Shown here piece after piece: positions 1-7,911 of a stretch of DNA of 25,179 nucleotides. The position numbers and the translations under genes are program-made. Position 1 is the first letter of the stretch; each line of letters begins with the position of its first letter. This DNA is from CAMCSH01 sp043748535 (GTDB lineage: Bacteria > Verrucomicrobiota > Lentisphaeria > Lentisphaerales > Lentisphaeraceae): contig JAYTMY010000319.1 of assembly GCA_043748535.1 (NCBI GenBank), forward strand, positions 1 to 25,179. Reading direction: 5' to 3'. Below the pieces are notes generated by a model, which saw only the letters and a program-made list of their open reading frames with translations, was not told the DNA's origin and searched no databases.

Positions 1-1797
1 TCCCGCGATTCGATCATCCTGCCGCTGCACGGCGAGCTCACCCCGGAGCAGCAGGACGCCGCCCTGTCGCCGAATGAAAAACGCCGCATCATCGTCGCCA
101 CCAACGTCGCCGAAACCTCGCTGACCATCGACGGCATCATCTTCGTCATCGACGCCGGTCTCGCCCGCGAATCGAGCTTCGACCCGGGCCGCGGCATCGG
201 CACGCTGCTGCTGCAGCCGATCAGCCAGGCCTCGTCGGAACAGCGCGCCGGCCGCGCCGGACGGACCGCGCCGGGCCACTGCTACCGCCTGTGGAGCCAG
301 GAGGAACACCGCCGCCGCGCCTTCCAGACCACCCCGGAAGTGCGCCGCATGGACCTCGCCGAACTGGTCCTCGGACTGAAAGGCGTCGGCGTGGCCAAGG
401 TCGCGGAATTCCCCTGGTTCGAACCGCCACGTCCGGAGTCGCTCGAACACGCTCTCGAAGTGCTCACCGAGCTCGGCATTCTCGACGCCGACGAAGCGCT
501 GACGCCGCTCGGCCGCGAGGTCATGCGCCTGCCCATGCACCCGCGCCTCGGACGCCTCTTGTGCGAAGCGTCGCGACGCGGCTGCCTCGAAGCGGGCATC
601 GAAGTCGCGGCCCTGGTTTCCGAGCGCGACATCCTGCTTAAAGGCCGCGAAATCCCGCGCGAAATCGCCCGCCGCCAGGAAGGCCCCGCCTCCGACCTCT
701 TCCTCCTCGCCGACTTGCTCAACGAAGCCCGCAAGGCGAAGTTCGCCCGCGAGGTCTGCGACCGCCTCGGCCTCAACGCCAACTCCTGCCGCACGGTGGA
801 GGACGCCCGCCGCCACTACGCCCAGGTCTGCGACGGCCTCGGCCTCGATTTCCGCGTCCGCTCCGAGCCCGACGCCCTGCTCAAATGTCTGATCACCGCT
901 TTCCCCGACCACCTCGCGGTGCGCAAGGACGGCGGCAGCCTCAACGTCGGCCTGTCGAAAGGGCGTCGCGGCGTCCTCGAGTCCGACACTTGCGCCCGCC
1001 GCGAAAAGATCATCCTGGCGGCGGAGATCCGCGAAGTCGGCGCTGGTGCCGCAGTGGTGACCAAACTCTCCTCGATCTCAGAAGTGCCGCTGAGCCTGCT
1101 CGAAGAGCTCTATCCGCAGGACCTGAAAAAGGGCCTCGAATACCGTTGGAACCAGGAGCTTTTGCGGGTCGACCAGTTGCGCTGCACCAGCCTCTTCGGA
1201 CTCGCCCTCGAGGAGCGCCCTTCCGGCGAAGCCTCGGGCAGCGCCGCCTCTGCCTTCCTGGTCAAGAAAATGCTCGACGGCGAGCTGGTTTTGACCCAAT
1301 GGAACGAGGCCTGTGATAACTGGATTTCCCGCGTCGCCTGCCTGTCGCAATGGTTCCCCGAGAAGAAGATGATCAGTTACAGCCGCGACGACCTGGAGCT
1401 GCTCTACGCCGAGATCTGCAACGGTGCCAGCCGCTGGCGCGAAGTCAAAGACCGCCCGGTCTTCGACCCCTTGGTCAACCTGCTTTCTTGGGACGAGCAG
1501 CAATTCGTCCGCCAGATGGCGCCCGACAAGATGGATCTTCCCGCCGCCAAAAAAGCAGTGCGCATCACCTACACCCTCGGCCAGCAACCCAAGGCCACCT
1601 GCTACATCCAGGACCTCTTCGGCCTGACCGAATCCCCATCAATCGCCGCCGGCCGCGTCAAGCTGCTGCTCGAGATCGTCGCGCCTTCCCGCCGCCCCTT
1701 GCAGGTCACCGAAGACCTCGCCGGTTTCTGGGAGCGCTTGTATCCCCAGATCAAGCCGGAGCTGCAGCGGAAGTATCCGAAGTGGAAGTGGGTTTAG
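1..1797 (+). CDS. hrpB: ATP-dependent helicase HrpB (5' end missing)
   Basis: C-terminal 598 codons of a DEAH-box helicase. The frame is open from base 1, so the start lies outside the window. Visible helicase signatures are motif V (ATNVAETSLTIDG, about 105-145) and motif VI (QRAGRAGR, about 241-264). They are followed by the winged-helix/ratchet region typical of DEAH proteins (LTPLGREVMRLPMHPRLGRL). The last ~120 residues match the HrpB-specific C-terminal domain, including the family ending RRPLQVTEDLAGFWERLYP, which separates HrpB from HrpA. E. coli HrpB has about 809 residues, so roughly the first quarter (Walker A, DEAH box) is missing here. HrpB is a putative nucleic-acid-dependent ATPase whose cellular role is poorly defined. 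The gene ends with TAG and has no obvious terminator before the next gene, 24 bases downstream. Confidence 0.93.
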   Translation, partial: SRDSIILPLHGELTPEQQDAALSPNEKRRIIVATNVAETSLTIDGIIFVIDAGLARESSFDPGRGIGTLLLQPISQASSEQRAGRAGRTAPGHCYRLWSQEEHRRRAFQTTPEVRRMDLAELVLGLKGVGVAKVAEFPWFEPPRPESLEHALEVLTELGILDADEALTPLGREVMRLPMHPRLGRLLCEASRRGCLEAGIEVAALVSERDILLKGREIPREIARRQEGPASDLFLLADLLNEARKAKFAREVCDRLGLNANSCRTVEDARRHYAQVCDGLGLDFRVRSEPDALLKCLITAFPDHLAVRKDGGSLNVGLSKGRRGVLESDTCARREKIILAAEIREVGAGAAVVTKLSSISEVPLSLLEELYPQDLKKGLEYRWNQELLRVDQLRCTSLFGLALEERPSGEASGSAASAFLVKKMLDGELVLTQWNEACDNWISRVACLSQWFPEKKMISYSRDDLELLYAEICNGASRWREVKDRPVFDPLVNLLSWDEQQFVRQMAPDKMDLPAAKKAVRITYTLGQQPKATCYIQDLFGLTESPSIAAGRVKLLLEIVAPSRRPLQVTEDLAGFWERLYPQIKPELQRKYPKWKWV

Positions 1798-1821
1798 AAT
1801 TTACAATTAGGGAACCAAACG

Positions 1822-2295
1822 ATGCACAAGAATTTAGTGCCGAGCAATCGAACCATCTGGGTATTCGCCGGTAGCATTTGTCTCATCTCTGGCATCTGGT
1901 TCATCTGGGTGATTCGAGCGTGTTTCTTCATCCGTTTTGCAGGCATGGGGTGGTCTGATTCTGAATCGCCTAATTTCAAAGCGTTGAATGATCACTTTGG
2001 AGTAAGCCCTGGAAATCCCGGATGTATGGACTGTCATGAATGGAATCGCCTAGGAATTTGGGTTACAATTCCCATTGAACCGAAAGGGGAAACTTGTTAT
2101 GTTGCGCTAGAAAAAAACACTTGGACTAGAGAAGAAACAATGAAGGTGAATTTCTTCGGGAAGTGCCAGATTGCAGTAATTGTCACAGGTGAGGCAATTC
2201 GGCGGATTGCTACTGGTGGCATCCCGGCAGACCTGAAAGATAAAATTATGCGAGCTAATACGATCGGCACTAATTGTCAGCTACAATACAATTAA
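1822..2295 (+). CDS. Hypothetical membrane-anchored protein with one CxxCH motif
   Basis: A 157-residue protein that I do not recognise. A weak Shine-Dalgarno (AGGGA) lies about 9 bases before the ATG. Residues ~12-37 form one strongly hydrophobic segment (signal anchor or uncleaved signal). The rest looks soluble and is probably outside the cytoplasm. It contains C68-M-D-C71-H72, formally a heme c-binding CxxCH, plus further cysteines at 92, 115 and 152. A single CxxCH in a protein of no known family may be chance. Base composition and codon choice (many AAA, AAT, ATT codons) are clearly less GC-biased than the flanking genes. That suggests recent acquisition or weak selection. It sits between hrpB and the LigB-family gene with gaps of 24 and 19 bases, so it may be co-transcribed with both. 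Function unknown. Confidence 0.7.
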   Translation: MHKNLVPSNRTIWVFAGSICLISGIWFIWVIRACFFIRFAGMGWSDSESPNFKALNDHFGVSPGNPGCMDCHEWNRLGIWVTIPIEPKGETCYVALEKNTWTREETMKVNFFGKCQIAVIVTGEAIRRIATGGIPADLKDKIMRANTIGTNCQLQYN

Positions 2296-2314
2296 ATCCC
2301 CCAGAGAACTCACC

Positions 2315-3187
2315 ATGAACCACCTCAATCGCCGGGACTTCCTCATGAACAGCACGCAAGCTTTGACCGCGGCGGCTTTGGCTGGCTGCACAGATGTGAA
2401 TCAGGTGACCCAGATTTTGCCGGAGGACGGGCGGGTGATGCCGGTGGTTTTCCTCGGCCACGGCAGCCCGATGTTGGCGATTGAGCAGAGCCCGTATTCG
2501 CAAGCCTGGGAGGCTCTCGGACGCAGCCTGCCGACGCCGAAAATGGTGCTGTGTATATCGGCCCACTGGCAGACGCCGTCGCTGCAGATCACGGCGATGG
2601 CCGAGCCTCGGACGATTCACGATTTCGGCGGCTTCCCGCGTCAGCTTCAGGAGAAGCTCTATCCTGCTCCGGGCTGGCCGGCGGCGGCGGAAGAAATGCG
2701 TGCTGGCTTGAGCTCGGCGAGTGCCGACTTGAGCTGGGGGCTCGACCACGGTTGCTGGTGCGTCCTGAGCCGCATCTATCCCGAGGCGAAAATCCCGGTC
2801 CTGCAGCTCAGTCTGGTCGACGGCAAAAATGCCCGTTGGCACTACGAATTGGGGCGCCAATTGGCGTCATTGCGTCTCCGCGGCGTCTTGATCGTCGGCA
2901 GCGGCAACATCGTCCACAATCTCCGCACCCTGAAGCAGGGGCCAGCCTATGACTGGGCGGAGGAGTTCGACACCCAGATCAAGGGCTCTTTGCTGAATCG
3001 CGACGACGAGGCTTTGATTGAGTATCAGCGTTTCGGCACGGCGGCGAGTCTCAGCGTCCCGACGGATGAGCACTATCTGCCGATGATGCCGATCCTCGGA
3101 CTTCGCCGCGCCGATGACAAACTCGGCTTCTTTAACGAAGGCTTGAGCGCCGGCTCGATCTCGATGCGCAGCTTCACCCTCGGGTGA
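2315..3187 (+). CDS. LigB/YgiD-family extradiol dioxygenase with Tat-lipoprotein-like leader
   Basis: A 290-residue member of the class III extradiol (LigB/4,5-DOPA dioxygenase) family. Motifs in order are FLGHGSPM (H49), ISAHW (H84), HDFGGFP (102-108), WGLDHG (141-146), GSGNIVHNL (H201) and TDEHYLP (H253). The histidines correspond to the metal-ligand and catalytic positions of YgiD, so the enzyme looks intact. Family members open catechol rings using a divalent metal and O2; the substrate here is unknown. Unusually for this normally cytosolic family, the N-terminus reads NRRDFL followed by a hydrophobic stretch and a lipobox LAGC (C25). This resembles a Tat-exported lipoprotein signal. The catalytic domain starts only at about residue 42, which leaves room for such a leader. 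The start has a weak purine-rich site (AGAGAA). A strong hairpin follows the stop codon. Confidence 0.87.
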   Translation: MNHLNRRDFLMNSTQALTAAALAGCTDVNQVTQILPEDGRVMPVVFLGHGSPMLAIEQSPYSQAWEALGRSLPTPKMVLCISAHWQTPSLQITAMAEPRTIHDFGGFPRQLQEKLYPAPGWPAAAEEMRAGLSSASADLSWGLDHGCWCVLSRIYPEAKIPVLQLSLVDGKNARWHYELGRQLASLRLRGVLIVGSGNIVHNLRTLKQGPAYDWAEEFDTQIKGSLLNRDDEALIEYQRFGTAASLSVPTDEHYLPMMPILGLRRADDKLGFFNEGLSAGSISMRSFTLG

Positions 3188-3188
3188 G

Positions 3189-3232
3189 CCTGGATTCCGA
3201 AGTTGAGCTTGCGCTCATCTTCCGAATCCAGG
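3189..3232 (+). terminator. Long hairpin after the LigB-family gene
   Basis: Two 20-base arms starting CCTGGATTC pair at 18 of 20 positions around a TTGC loop, directly after the stop at 3187. The following bases (ATTCAAAA repeated about three times) are A-rich, not T-rich, on the plus strand. It is therefore not a textbook intrinsic terminator. It could be a 3'-end stabilising hairpin or a repeat. A related string, CAACTTCGGAACCCAGG, recurs at about 3318-3334. Confidence 0.5.
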
Positions 3233-3258
3233 ATTCAAAATTCAAAATTCAAAATTCC
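3232..3258. repeat. Short AT-rich tandem repeat
   Basis: The 8-mer ATTCAAAA occurs about three times head to tail just after the hairpin, with a further ATTCAAAAT near 3289. It lies in the 172-base non-coding gap between two convergent gene groups (ends at 3187 and 3360). No other signal is visible in that gap. Confidence 0.6.
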
Positions 3259-3359
3259 ATATAACACCAAGCAAATCAAAGAATAAAGATTCAAAATTTC
3301 AGCGGTGAACCGGCCATCAACTTCGGAACCCAGGCTGAGTCGACGTTCTCCAAGCTGAG

Positions 3360-3626
3360 TCAGGTTTTGCTCAATCCCTGCGCTTCTTCGATCAATCGCC
3401 GCCGCACCGTCTCGATATGCGGATTCCGCACTGGTGCGCCTTTGCCGGAACAGGCGGGGGCGTATTCGGCGGCGGCGAACCACTGCGCCAGACGGGTGCA
3501 GGTGTCGGGGTCGAAGGCATCGCGAAGCAGCTTGAGTCTCCGCTCATCAGCGGCGCTGCGGCGTTTCTTCGCTTCGAGACGGGCCAGCTCGGTCGCGGCT
3601 TGAGCTTCGGTCCAAGGATCAGCCAT
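3360..3626 (-). CDS. Small hypothetical protein overlapping the UbiD gene
   Basis: An 88-residue charged protein that I do not recognise. Its ATG lies inside the end of the upstream UbiD-family gene: the shared bases read ATGGCTGA, where TGA is the UbiD stop. This 8-base overlap is the typical geometry of translational coupling and is the main reason to believe the gene. The first ~45 residues are rich in Ala, Glu, Lys and Arg and probably helical (WTEAQAATELARLEAKKRR). There are two cysteines (C43, C59) and a basic C-terminal helix. There is no signal peptide or membrane segment. Co-translation with UbiD suggests a partner or accessory role, but this is only positional. It is not UbiX, the prenyl-FMN synthase, which is about 190 residues long. 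Confidence 0.62.
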   Translation of the reverse strand: MADPWTEAQAATELARLEAKKRRSAADERRLKLLRDAFDPDTCTRLAQWFAAAEYAPACSGKGAPVRNPHIETVRRRLIEEAQGLSKT

Positions 3627-5436
3627 GGCAGATCACCCCATGGCGCTTGAGGATCTCCCGCGCCGTCTCGACACTGGCCGGATCGGCGACGAGTTCGGGC
3701 GCGTTCCAGGGTTTGAGACGGGCGTCGAAAACCAGTGGGCCGGCGCAGCCCCAGTGCTTGTCGATGATCTCTTCGCCGAAGCCATGGACGTCGCGGGCCG
3801 GGTCGAGACGGGTGAACACCGTCCACAAGAAGTTGTGGAGGTTTTTGGCGCAGAAGGCGGGGTCATCGCAGAGGACGATCAAAGGCCACTTCATCAGATC
3901 GAGCGAGGGATTGCAGGACTCAAGGGCGCGCACTTCGGCACCGGCAGCGGCCGTGCTGGTGAATGTCGGCGCTTTGAGGCAAAGGATGCCGGGGCGGGCC
4001 AAGACCGGGTCGCGGAAACCGACGGGAAGCACCAAGCCGGGCATTTCCGTGCCGGGCGAACGACGGGCCGGGCCGCAGGCTGCGATGACCAGTTTCGAGC
4101 CTTGGTTGACGATGCCGCCGCAGGAGTAGTCGAGGGTGTCGGCGGTGGTCTGGGTGGTGAAGTGTAAATCGCGGCGGAAGTCGGCGCGGCAAAGGATGAA
4201 GTCGAGGAAGGCCCCTTCGTCGTGGGTGGACGGGCAATCCTGCTGGTCGCGAGCGATCAGGATCACCTTGGCGAGCGATAGCTGGCCTTTGCCGAGCAAG
4301 GCGTGGGCGACGGTGAGGATTTCCTGCGGGCGCTCGACCTCGGCGTAAGGCGTGTAGCGTTCGCGTGCCTTGGCCAGGAGGAGCGGGTGGACGCCGGCGG
4401 CATCGACCGCGTGAGCTTCGACCAGACCGGGAATCTCGGTGGGGAGAATGGGGCCAGCGAGGTCGTGAATGAGTTCGCCGAAGACCGAGTCCTCTTGTGG
4501 CGGACGGCCGACGACGGTGAAGGGCCAGATGGCGTCGGGACGATGGAAAACCGCTTCGACATTAAGCAGCGGAAAATCGTGGGTGAGCGAGTAGTAGCCG
4601 AGGTGGTCGCCGAAGGGGCCTTCCGGCTTCAGCCGTTCTGGGTCGATGGTGCCGATGATGCAGAAATCGGCATCGGCGGCGACGTTCCAGTCGCGCCAGC
4701 GGCTGAGGCGGATGCGGCCTTCGCCGAGGACCCCGGCGAAGGCAATTTCCGGCATGCCTTCGGGCAACGGCATGACAGCGGAGAACGACATCGCCGGCGG
4801 GCCGCCGACGAAGATGGCGACGCGGAAAGGTTTGCCGAGGCGGCGATGCGCCTCGTGGTGGACGCCGATGCCGCGGTGGATTTGGTAATGCAGGCCGCAT
4901 TCGCGTTCCGGCACATAGTCGTTGCCGCCGAGCTGCACCCGGTACATGCCGAGGTTCGACTTCTTCCAGCCCGGCGCCGTGGGATCTTCGGTGTAGACCT
5001 GCGGCAGGGTGACGAAGGGACCGCCGTCGAGAGGCCAGCATCTGGGGGCGGGCAGTTTCGACAGGGTGGTGTTGCCGAGCAGCACCGGAGCTTTTTCGGC
5101 GGCGATCTTCTGCGGCAGCAATTGCCAGCCCGCCCGCAGGCAGTCGAGCGGCATCTTGATGGCGCGTGAAGGGTCTTTTTTGAGGGTCAAAAGTCGCGCC
5201 GTGCGATCAAAGCCGTCGAGCAGGATTTTGGCCCGTTTGGCAGTGCCGAAGAGATTGGCAGCGGCCTTGAAGGGCGAGCCTTTGACCTTCTCGAAAAGCA
5301 AGGCCGGAGCGCCCGCCGCCTGAGCCAGTAGGGCGACTTGCGCCATGACGAGATCGGGGTCGACCTCTTCTTTGATGCGCAGGAGTTGCCCCTGCTCTTC
5401 CAGTCGTTGGCAGGCTTCGGCGGTGGAGCGGATCAT
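3619..5436 (-). CDS. UbiD-family decarboxylase (prenyl-FMN dependent)
   Basis: A 605-residue UbiD-family (de)carboxylase. An ATG at 5436 is preferred over one 57 bases upstream because AAGGA lies at the right distance before it. The family signature EGPFGDHLGYY is at ~272-282; its E272 and D277 match the acidic pair of the Fdc1/UbiD active site. N161 and R166 (SNLGMYRVQL) match the metal/prenyl-FMN-binding N and catalytic R, with the same spacing as N168/R173 in Fdc1. The C-terminal part carries TRLDPARD, as in E. coli UbiD. UbiD enzymes need prenylated FMN made by UbiX, which is not in this window. The protein is about 100 residues longer than E. coli UbiD (497). Longer members occur in organisms that make menaquinone or degrade aromatics, so the substrate cannot be assigned. 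It lies 63 bases after the glycosyltransferase gene and overlaps the next small gene by 8 bases. Confidence 0.9.
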   Translation of the reverse strand: MIRSTAEACQRLEEQGQLLRIKEEVDPDLVMAQVALLAQAAGAPALLFEKVKGSPFKAAANLFGTAKRAKILLDGFDRTARLLTLKKDPSRAIKMPLDCLRAGWQLLPQKIAAEKAPVLLGNTTLSKLPAPRCWPLDGGPFVTLPQVYTEDPTAPGWKKSNLGMYRVQLGGNDYVPERECGLHYQIHRGIGVHHEAHRRLGKPFRVAIFVGGPPAMSFSAVMPLPEGMPEIAFAGVLGEGRIRLSRWRDWNVAADADFCIIGTIDPERLKPEGPFGDHLGYYSLTHDFPLLNVEAVFHRPDAIWPFTVVGRPPQEDSVFGELIHDLAGPILPTEIPGLVEAHAVDAAGVHPLLLAKARERYTPYAEVERPQEILTVAHALLGKGQLSLAKVILIARDQQDCPSTHDEGAFLDFILCRADFRRDLHFTTQTTADTLDYSCGGIVNQGSKLVIAACGPARRSPGTEMPGLVLPVGFRDPVLARPGILCLKAPTFTSTAAAGAEVRALESCNPSLDLMKWPLIVLCDDPAFCAKNLHNFLWTVFTRLDPARDVHGFGEEIIDKHWGCAGPLVFDARLKPWNAPELVADPASVETAREILKRHGVICHG

Positions 5437-5499
5437 GACTGTGTTCCTTGGAATTTGATCGTCCAAGTCTACGGGGGAACGCGGCGGAATCAAGGGGTT

Positions 5500-6576
5500 T
5501 TAAGCGAGCCTGATCAGTCTCTGCGGTACAATCGCTTGCCGCCAGCGGATGTCGTCAATCGGCGAGGCGAGCCCGATGAGGCAAGGGGCGGTGCTGGCTT
5601 GAACTTCGTCGAGGCTCAGGACGCGGCGACCGCGAAAATCCTTGCCGGCGATGCCGGGGTTGAGATCGGCCAGATGCACCGAGTGGCCGCGTCGCTCGAG
5701 TTCGGCGCACCAGAGACTGGGAGCTTTGCCGCTGCCGCAAAGGATCAGCGACGGCGCGGTCAAGGGTGTCGCAGCAAGTCGATCGAGAAGCATCAGGCGG
5801 CGGAAATCGGCCAAGCCCATTTGCGGTCCGGGAAGATCGCCGACGGTTTCATTCAGGCCGCGTTCGAGGGCCTCGGAAACGCCTTCCTTGGCGGCGGTGA
5901 GGCGGTAGCGTTCGAGAGAGTCGAGAATGCACAATTCCTCGTATTCTTCCGGCACGATGCCGGCCCAGATGGCGCGATTGTGGCGGCCGAGGTTGAAGAA
6001 GATCTTATCGAGACTGCGTTGATTCGGGTCGCGGCGATGGAGAACGCGAAATTCCGGGCAGGGGAGGAGAAACAAACCGGCGCGGGCGATCTCGAGGGTG
6101 AGGCGATATTCCTCGCCGTAGAAGAGGAAGGACTCGGGATATTGAAGTCGATGTTGGCGCATCAAGTCGGTGCGGAAGGCGACGCCGGCGCCGTGGAAGA
6201 CGCTGGGCAGCAGCGAGGCTTCGCCCGGGCCGCTGAGGTTGTCAATCTGGCCGATGACACCGGCGCAATCAGCCGGGGCGGAGTCGAGGAAGGCGAGCAG
6301 AGCCTCGATAGAGCCCGGCAGGGGGTGCGAGTCGTCGTCGAGCATCACCGTCACCGGAGCCTGGGCGAGGGCGAGGCCGAGGTTGCGGGCGGCGGCGCCG
6401 GTGTTCACTGGGTTGCGCAGGACGCGAAGCCAGGGGTGTTGTGGAAAAATCAGAGGCTCGGGCGAGTTGTCGATGGCAATGACTTCGAAAGGCACAGGGC
6501 ATTCAGCGAGGCGGTTTAAGGTCTCGTTAATGGCGTCTTGGCGACGGAAGCAGGGGAAAACAAAAGAGATTGTCAT
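5500..6576 (-). CDS. Family 2 glycosyltransferase with extra C-terminal domain
   Basis: A 358-residue GT-A fold glycosyltransferase. The start MTISFVFPCF at 6576 is chosen because the GT2 fold begins there; an upstream ATG would add 22 unrelated residues. Residues 1-110 carry the nucleotide-sugar-binding elements: a VFPCFRR first strand, VIAIDNSPEP, NTGAAARNLGLA and the metal-binding triad D80-D81-D82 in VMLDDDSHPLP. GEEYRL (154-159) fits the acceptor-side E/D motif. Residues ~276-358 (LILCGSGKAPSLWCAELERR...) look like a separate Rossmann-type unit with a Gly-rich loop, a long helix and the strand HLADLNP. This tail is unusual for a simple GT2. There are no membrane segments, so it is probably cytoplasmic. 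Donor and acceptor are unknown. It is the first gene of a minus-strand group with ubiD. Confidence 0.86.
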   Translation of the reverse strand: MTISFVFPCFRRQDAINETLNRLAECPVPFEVIAIDNSPEPLIFPQHPWLRVLRNPVNTGAAARNLGLALAQAPVTVMLDDDSHPLPGSIEALLAFLDSAPADCAGVIGQIDNLSGPGEASLLPSVFHGAGVAFRTDLMRQHRLQYPESFLFYGEEYRLTLEIARAGLFLLPCPEFRVLHRRDPNQRSLDKIFFNLGRHNRAIWAGIVPEEYEELCILDSLERYRLTAAKEGVSEALERGLNETVGDLPGPQMGLADFRRLMLLDRLAATPLTAPSLILCGSGKAPSLWCAELERRGHSVHLADLNPGIAGKDFRGRRVLSLDEVQASTAPCLIGLASPIDDIRWRQAIVPQRLIRLA

Positions 6577-6666
6577 GAAATTTCTCGGTCTATCTTTCGG
6601 TTGCAGGAAGCTTATTGATGAAATTGCACTAATGTCCGCCAATGTAAAAACAAAGGAGATACTTTC

Positions 6667-7446
6667 ATGGATAATTCGTCCGAAATGCCGCGCCGCTTCT
6701 CGATTTGCCGCGTCCTCGGCGTGGTTGCCTTGATTCTCGGGTTTTTCTGGCTACTGAGCCACGTTGTGGAAAGCGCGCCCTTTCTGATTAATACCATGCC
6801 CTATAAAGTCATTCTGATTGGGGTTTTGGGTTGCATGATGGCTTTGCATGGGCGCAATCTTTTTCATGTTCTCCCGGAGATGTTGATGGAGATGTTTTCG
6901 GTTCGCAATGTGCAGCAGCCGGAGATGGCGCGTGCGGCGGCTCATGCGCGTGCTGCGACTTGGAAGTTTGCCGCTGGCGGCTTTCTCATCATGGGTTTCC
7001 TCGCACTTCATGACGCCACTTCGACCACTAACGGCAACTGGAAGAGCTATCTCGAATCCGCCTTGCTGTACATTGTTTTTGCCCTTCTCCTCGGGGAATT
7101 CATTTTCGCTTTCATGCAGCGCTCCTTCGAGCATGCTGGCGAAGACAACATGGCCTCGTTCACCGAGATCATCGCTTCGGTGGTGATGTTGGGGGCTGCC
7201 GTGGTTCTGGTCTGCGTCAACAATTTTCCTTGCGGCGTCGATGTCCTCGGCCCGATTTTCGCGCAGCCCGAAGTCGAGTACAAGCCTGACCCTCGTATGA
7301 ATAGACAAGAAGACCTCGGTCCTGCGGCTCCCGGCGTTCATCGGCCGACACTCCATCTCGATGCGTCTGCGTTGTCCCTTGATGCTAGGGCGGTCAGCCC
7401 CGCGGCACCGAAACTCCTGATACCTCCCGGAGCCGTCGCTCCCTGA
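6667..7446 (+). CDS. Unknown multi-pass membrane protein
   Basis: A 259-residue membrane protein with an excellent Shine-Dalgarno (AAGGAGAT) six bases before the ATG. About five hydrophobic segments are visible, near residues 14-33, 46-62, 101-117, 130-149 and 166-184. The last ~70 residues are Pro/Ala-rich and probably disordered (PAAPGVHRP, LSLDARAVSP). A His/Met-rich loop (HGRNLFHVLPEMLMEM) joins segments 2 and 3. I cannot place it in a family; the second and third segments only vaguely recall MotA/ExbB-type proteins. It is transcribed divergently from the glycosyltransferase, with 90 bases between the starts. A GC-rich hairpin follows the gene. Confidence 0.75.
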   Translation: MDNSSEMPRRFSICRVLGVVALILGFFWLLSHVVESAPFLINTMPYKVILIGVLGCMMALHGRNLFHVLPEMLMEMFSVRNVQQPEMARAAAHARAATWKFAAGGFLIMGFLALHDATSTTNGNWKSYLESALLYIVFALLLGEFIFAFMQRSFEHAGEDNMASFTEIIASVVMLGAAVVLVCVNNFPCGVDVLGPIFAQPEVEYKPDPRMNRQEDLGPAAPGVHRPTLHLDASALSLDARAVSPAAPKLLIPPGAVAP

Positions 7447-7469
7447 TTGAATTCCAGTCGCTCAAATGT

Positions 7470-7503
7470 CCGCCGCCACTCTTCTCTCGAAGCTTGGCGG
7501 CGG
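7470..7503 (+). terminator. Possible terminator hairpin after the membrane protein gene
   Basis: A perfect 9-bp inverted repeat, CCGCCGCCA / TGGCGGCGG, separated by 16 bases and followed by TCTTGT. The stem is strong but the T-tract is poor, so termination is likely but not certain. It separates the gene ending at 7446 from the group starting at 7568. Confidence 0.5.
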
Positions 7504-7567
7504 TCTTGTATACCTGGCGCTTTGGACCTAGATTGTCCTTATCAGATCAAACAACAGGGTGGGAAAA

Positions 7568-7909
7568 ATGCCGAAGGGACCGCTGACGCAACTTCTCAAG
7601 ATTCAGGAGTTGGAATTGGTTTTGCATGAGAGTGCAATTGTTCATGGCCCTGGGGCTGTCGACGACAAGAACCTGAAGAGCAAAATCACCGATCTGCGCA
7701 AGAAGGTTCCGCAGGCCTTTCTTAATCATTATGACCAGGTGAAGCGCAATGGCATGGGCATCGCCCGGGAGATCGGCGGCCGCTGTCGCGCCTGCCAGGT
7801 CGTGATGCCCAATGGCGATCTCAACAACATCCGCTCGGGCCGCAGCCAGGCGATTTGCCCGAGCTGCAACATCTACATCTATCTCGAATCCTTCGGGCAG
7901 GAGAGCTGA
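7568..7909 (+). CDS. Short C4 zinc-ribbon protein (zf-RING_7-like)
   Basis: A 113-residue protein, reading from the ATG at 7568; an in-frame GTG at 7559 would add three residues. Its C-terminus has the C4 zinc-ribbon pattern C73-x2-C76 ... C97-x2-C100 (GRCRACQ ... ICPSCN). The surrounding RSG and the aromatic end (NIYIYLES) are typical of the family found in CT398/HP0958 (FlgZ)-like proteins. Those proteins are usually about 230-250 residues with a long antiparallel coiled coil before the ribbon. Here only ~65 helical residues precede it, so most of the coiled coil is absent. The family may bind nucleic acid or protein partners; a precise role here is unknown. The gene is followed after 2 bases by the EIIA gene. 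Confidence 0.8.
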   Translation: MPKGPLTQLLKIQELELVLHESAIVHGPGAVDDKNLKSKITDLRKKVPQAFLNHYDQVKRNGMGIAREIGGRCRACQVVMPNGDLNNIRSGRSQAICPSCNIYIYLESFGQES

Positions 7910-7911
7910 TC

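Noticed and set aside
3232..3300. Possible CRISPR-like or phase-variable repeat
   Set aside because: Only three or four 8-base units without spacers, outside any gene and promoter.
5338..6519. 393-codon plus-strand open frame
   Set aside because: Antisense to the glycosyltransferase and the start of ubiD; no motifs.
6577..6642. Upstream ATG of the glycosyltransferase frame
   Set aside because: The extra 22 residues precede the GT2 fold and are unlike its family; the gene start is set at 6576.
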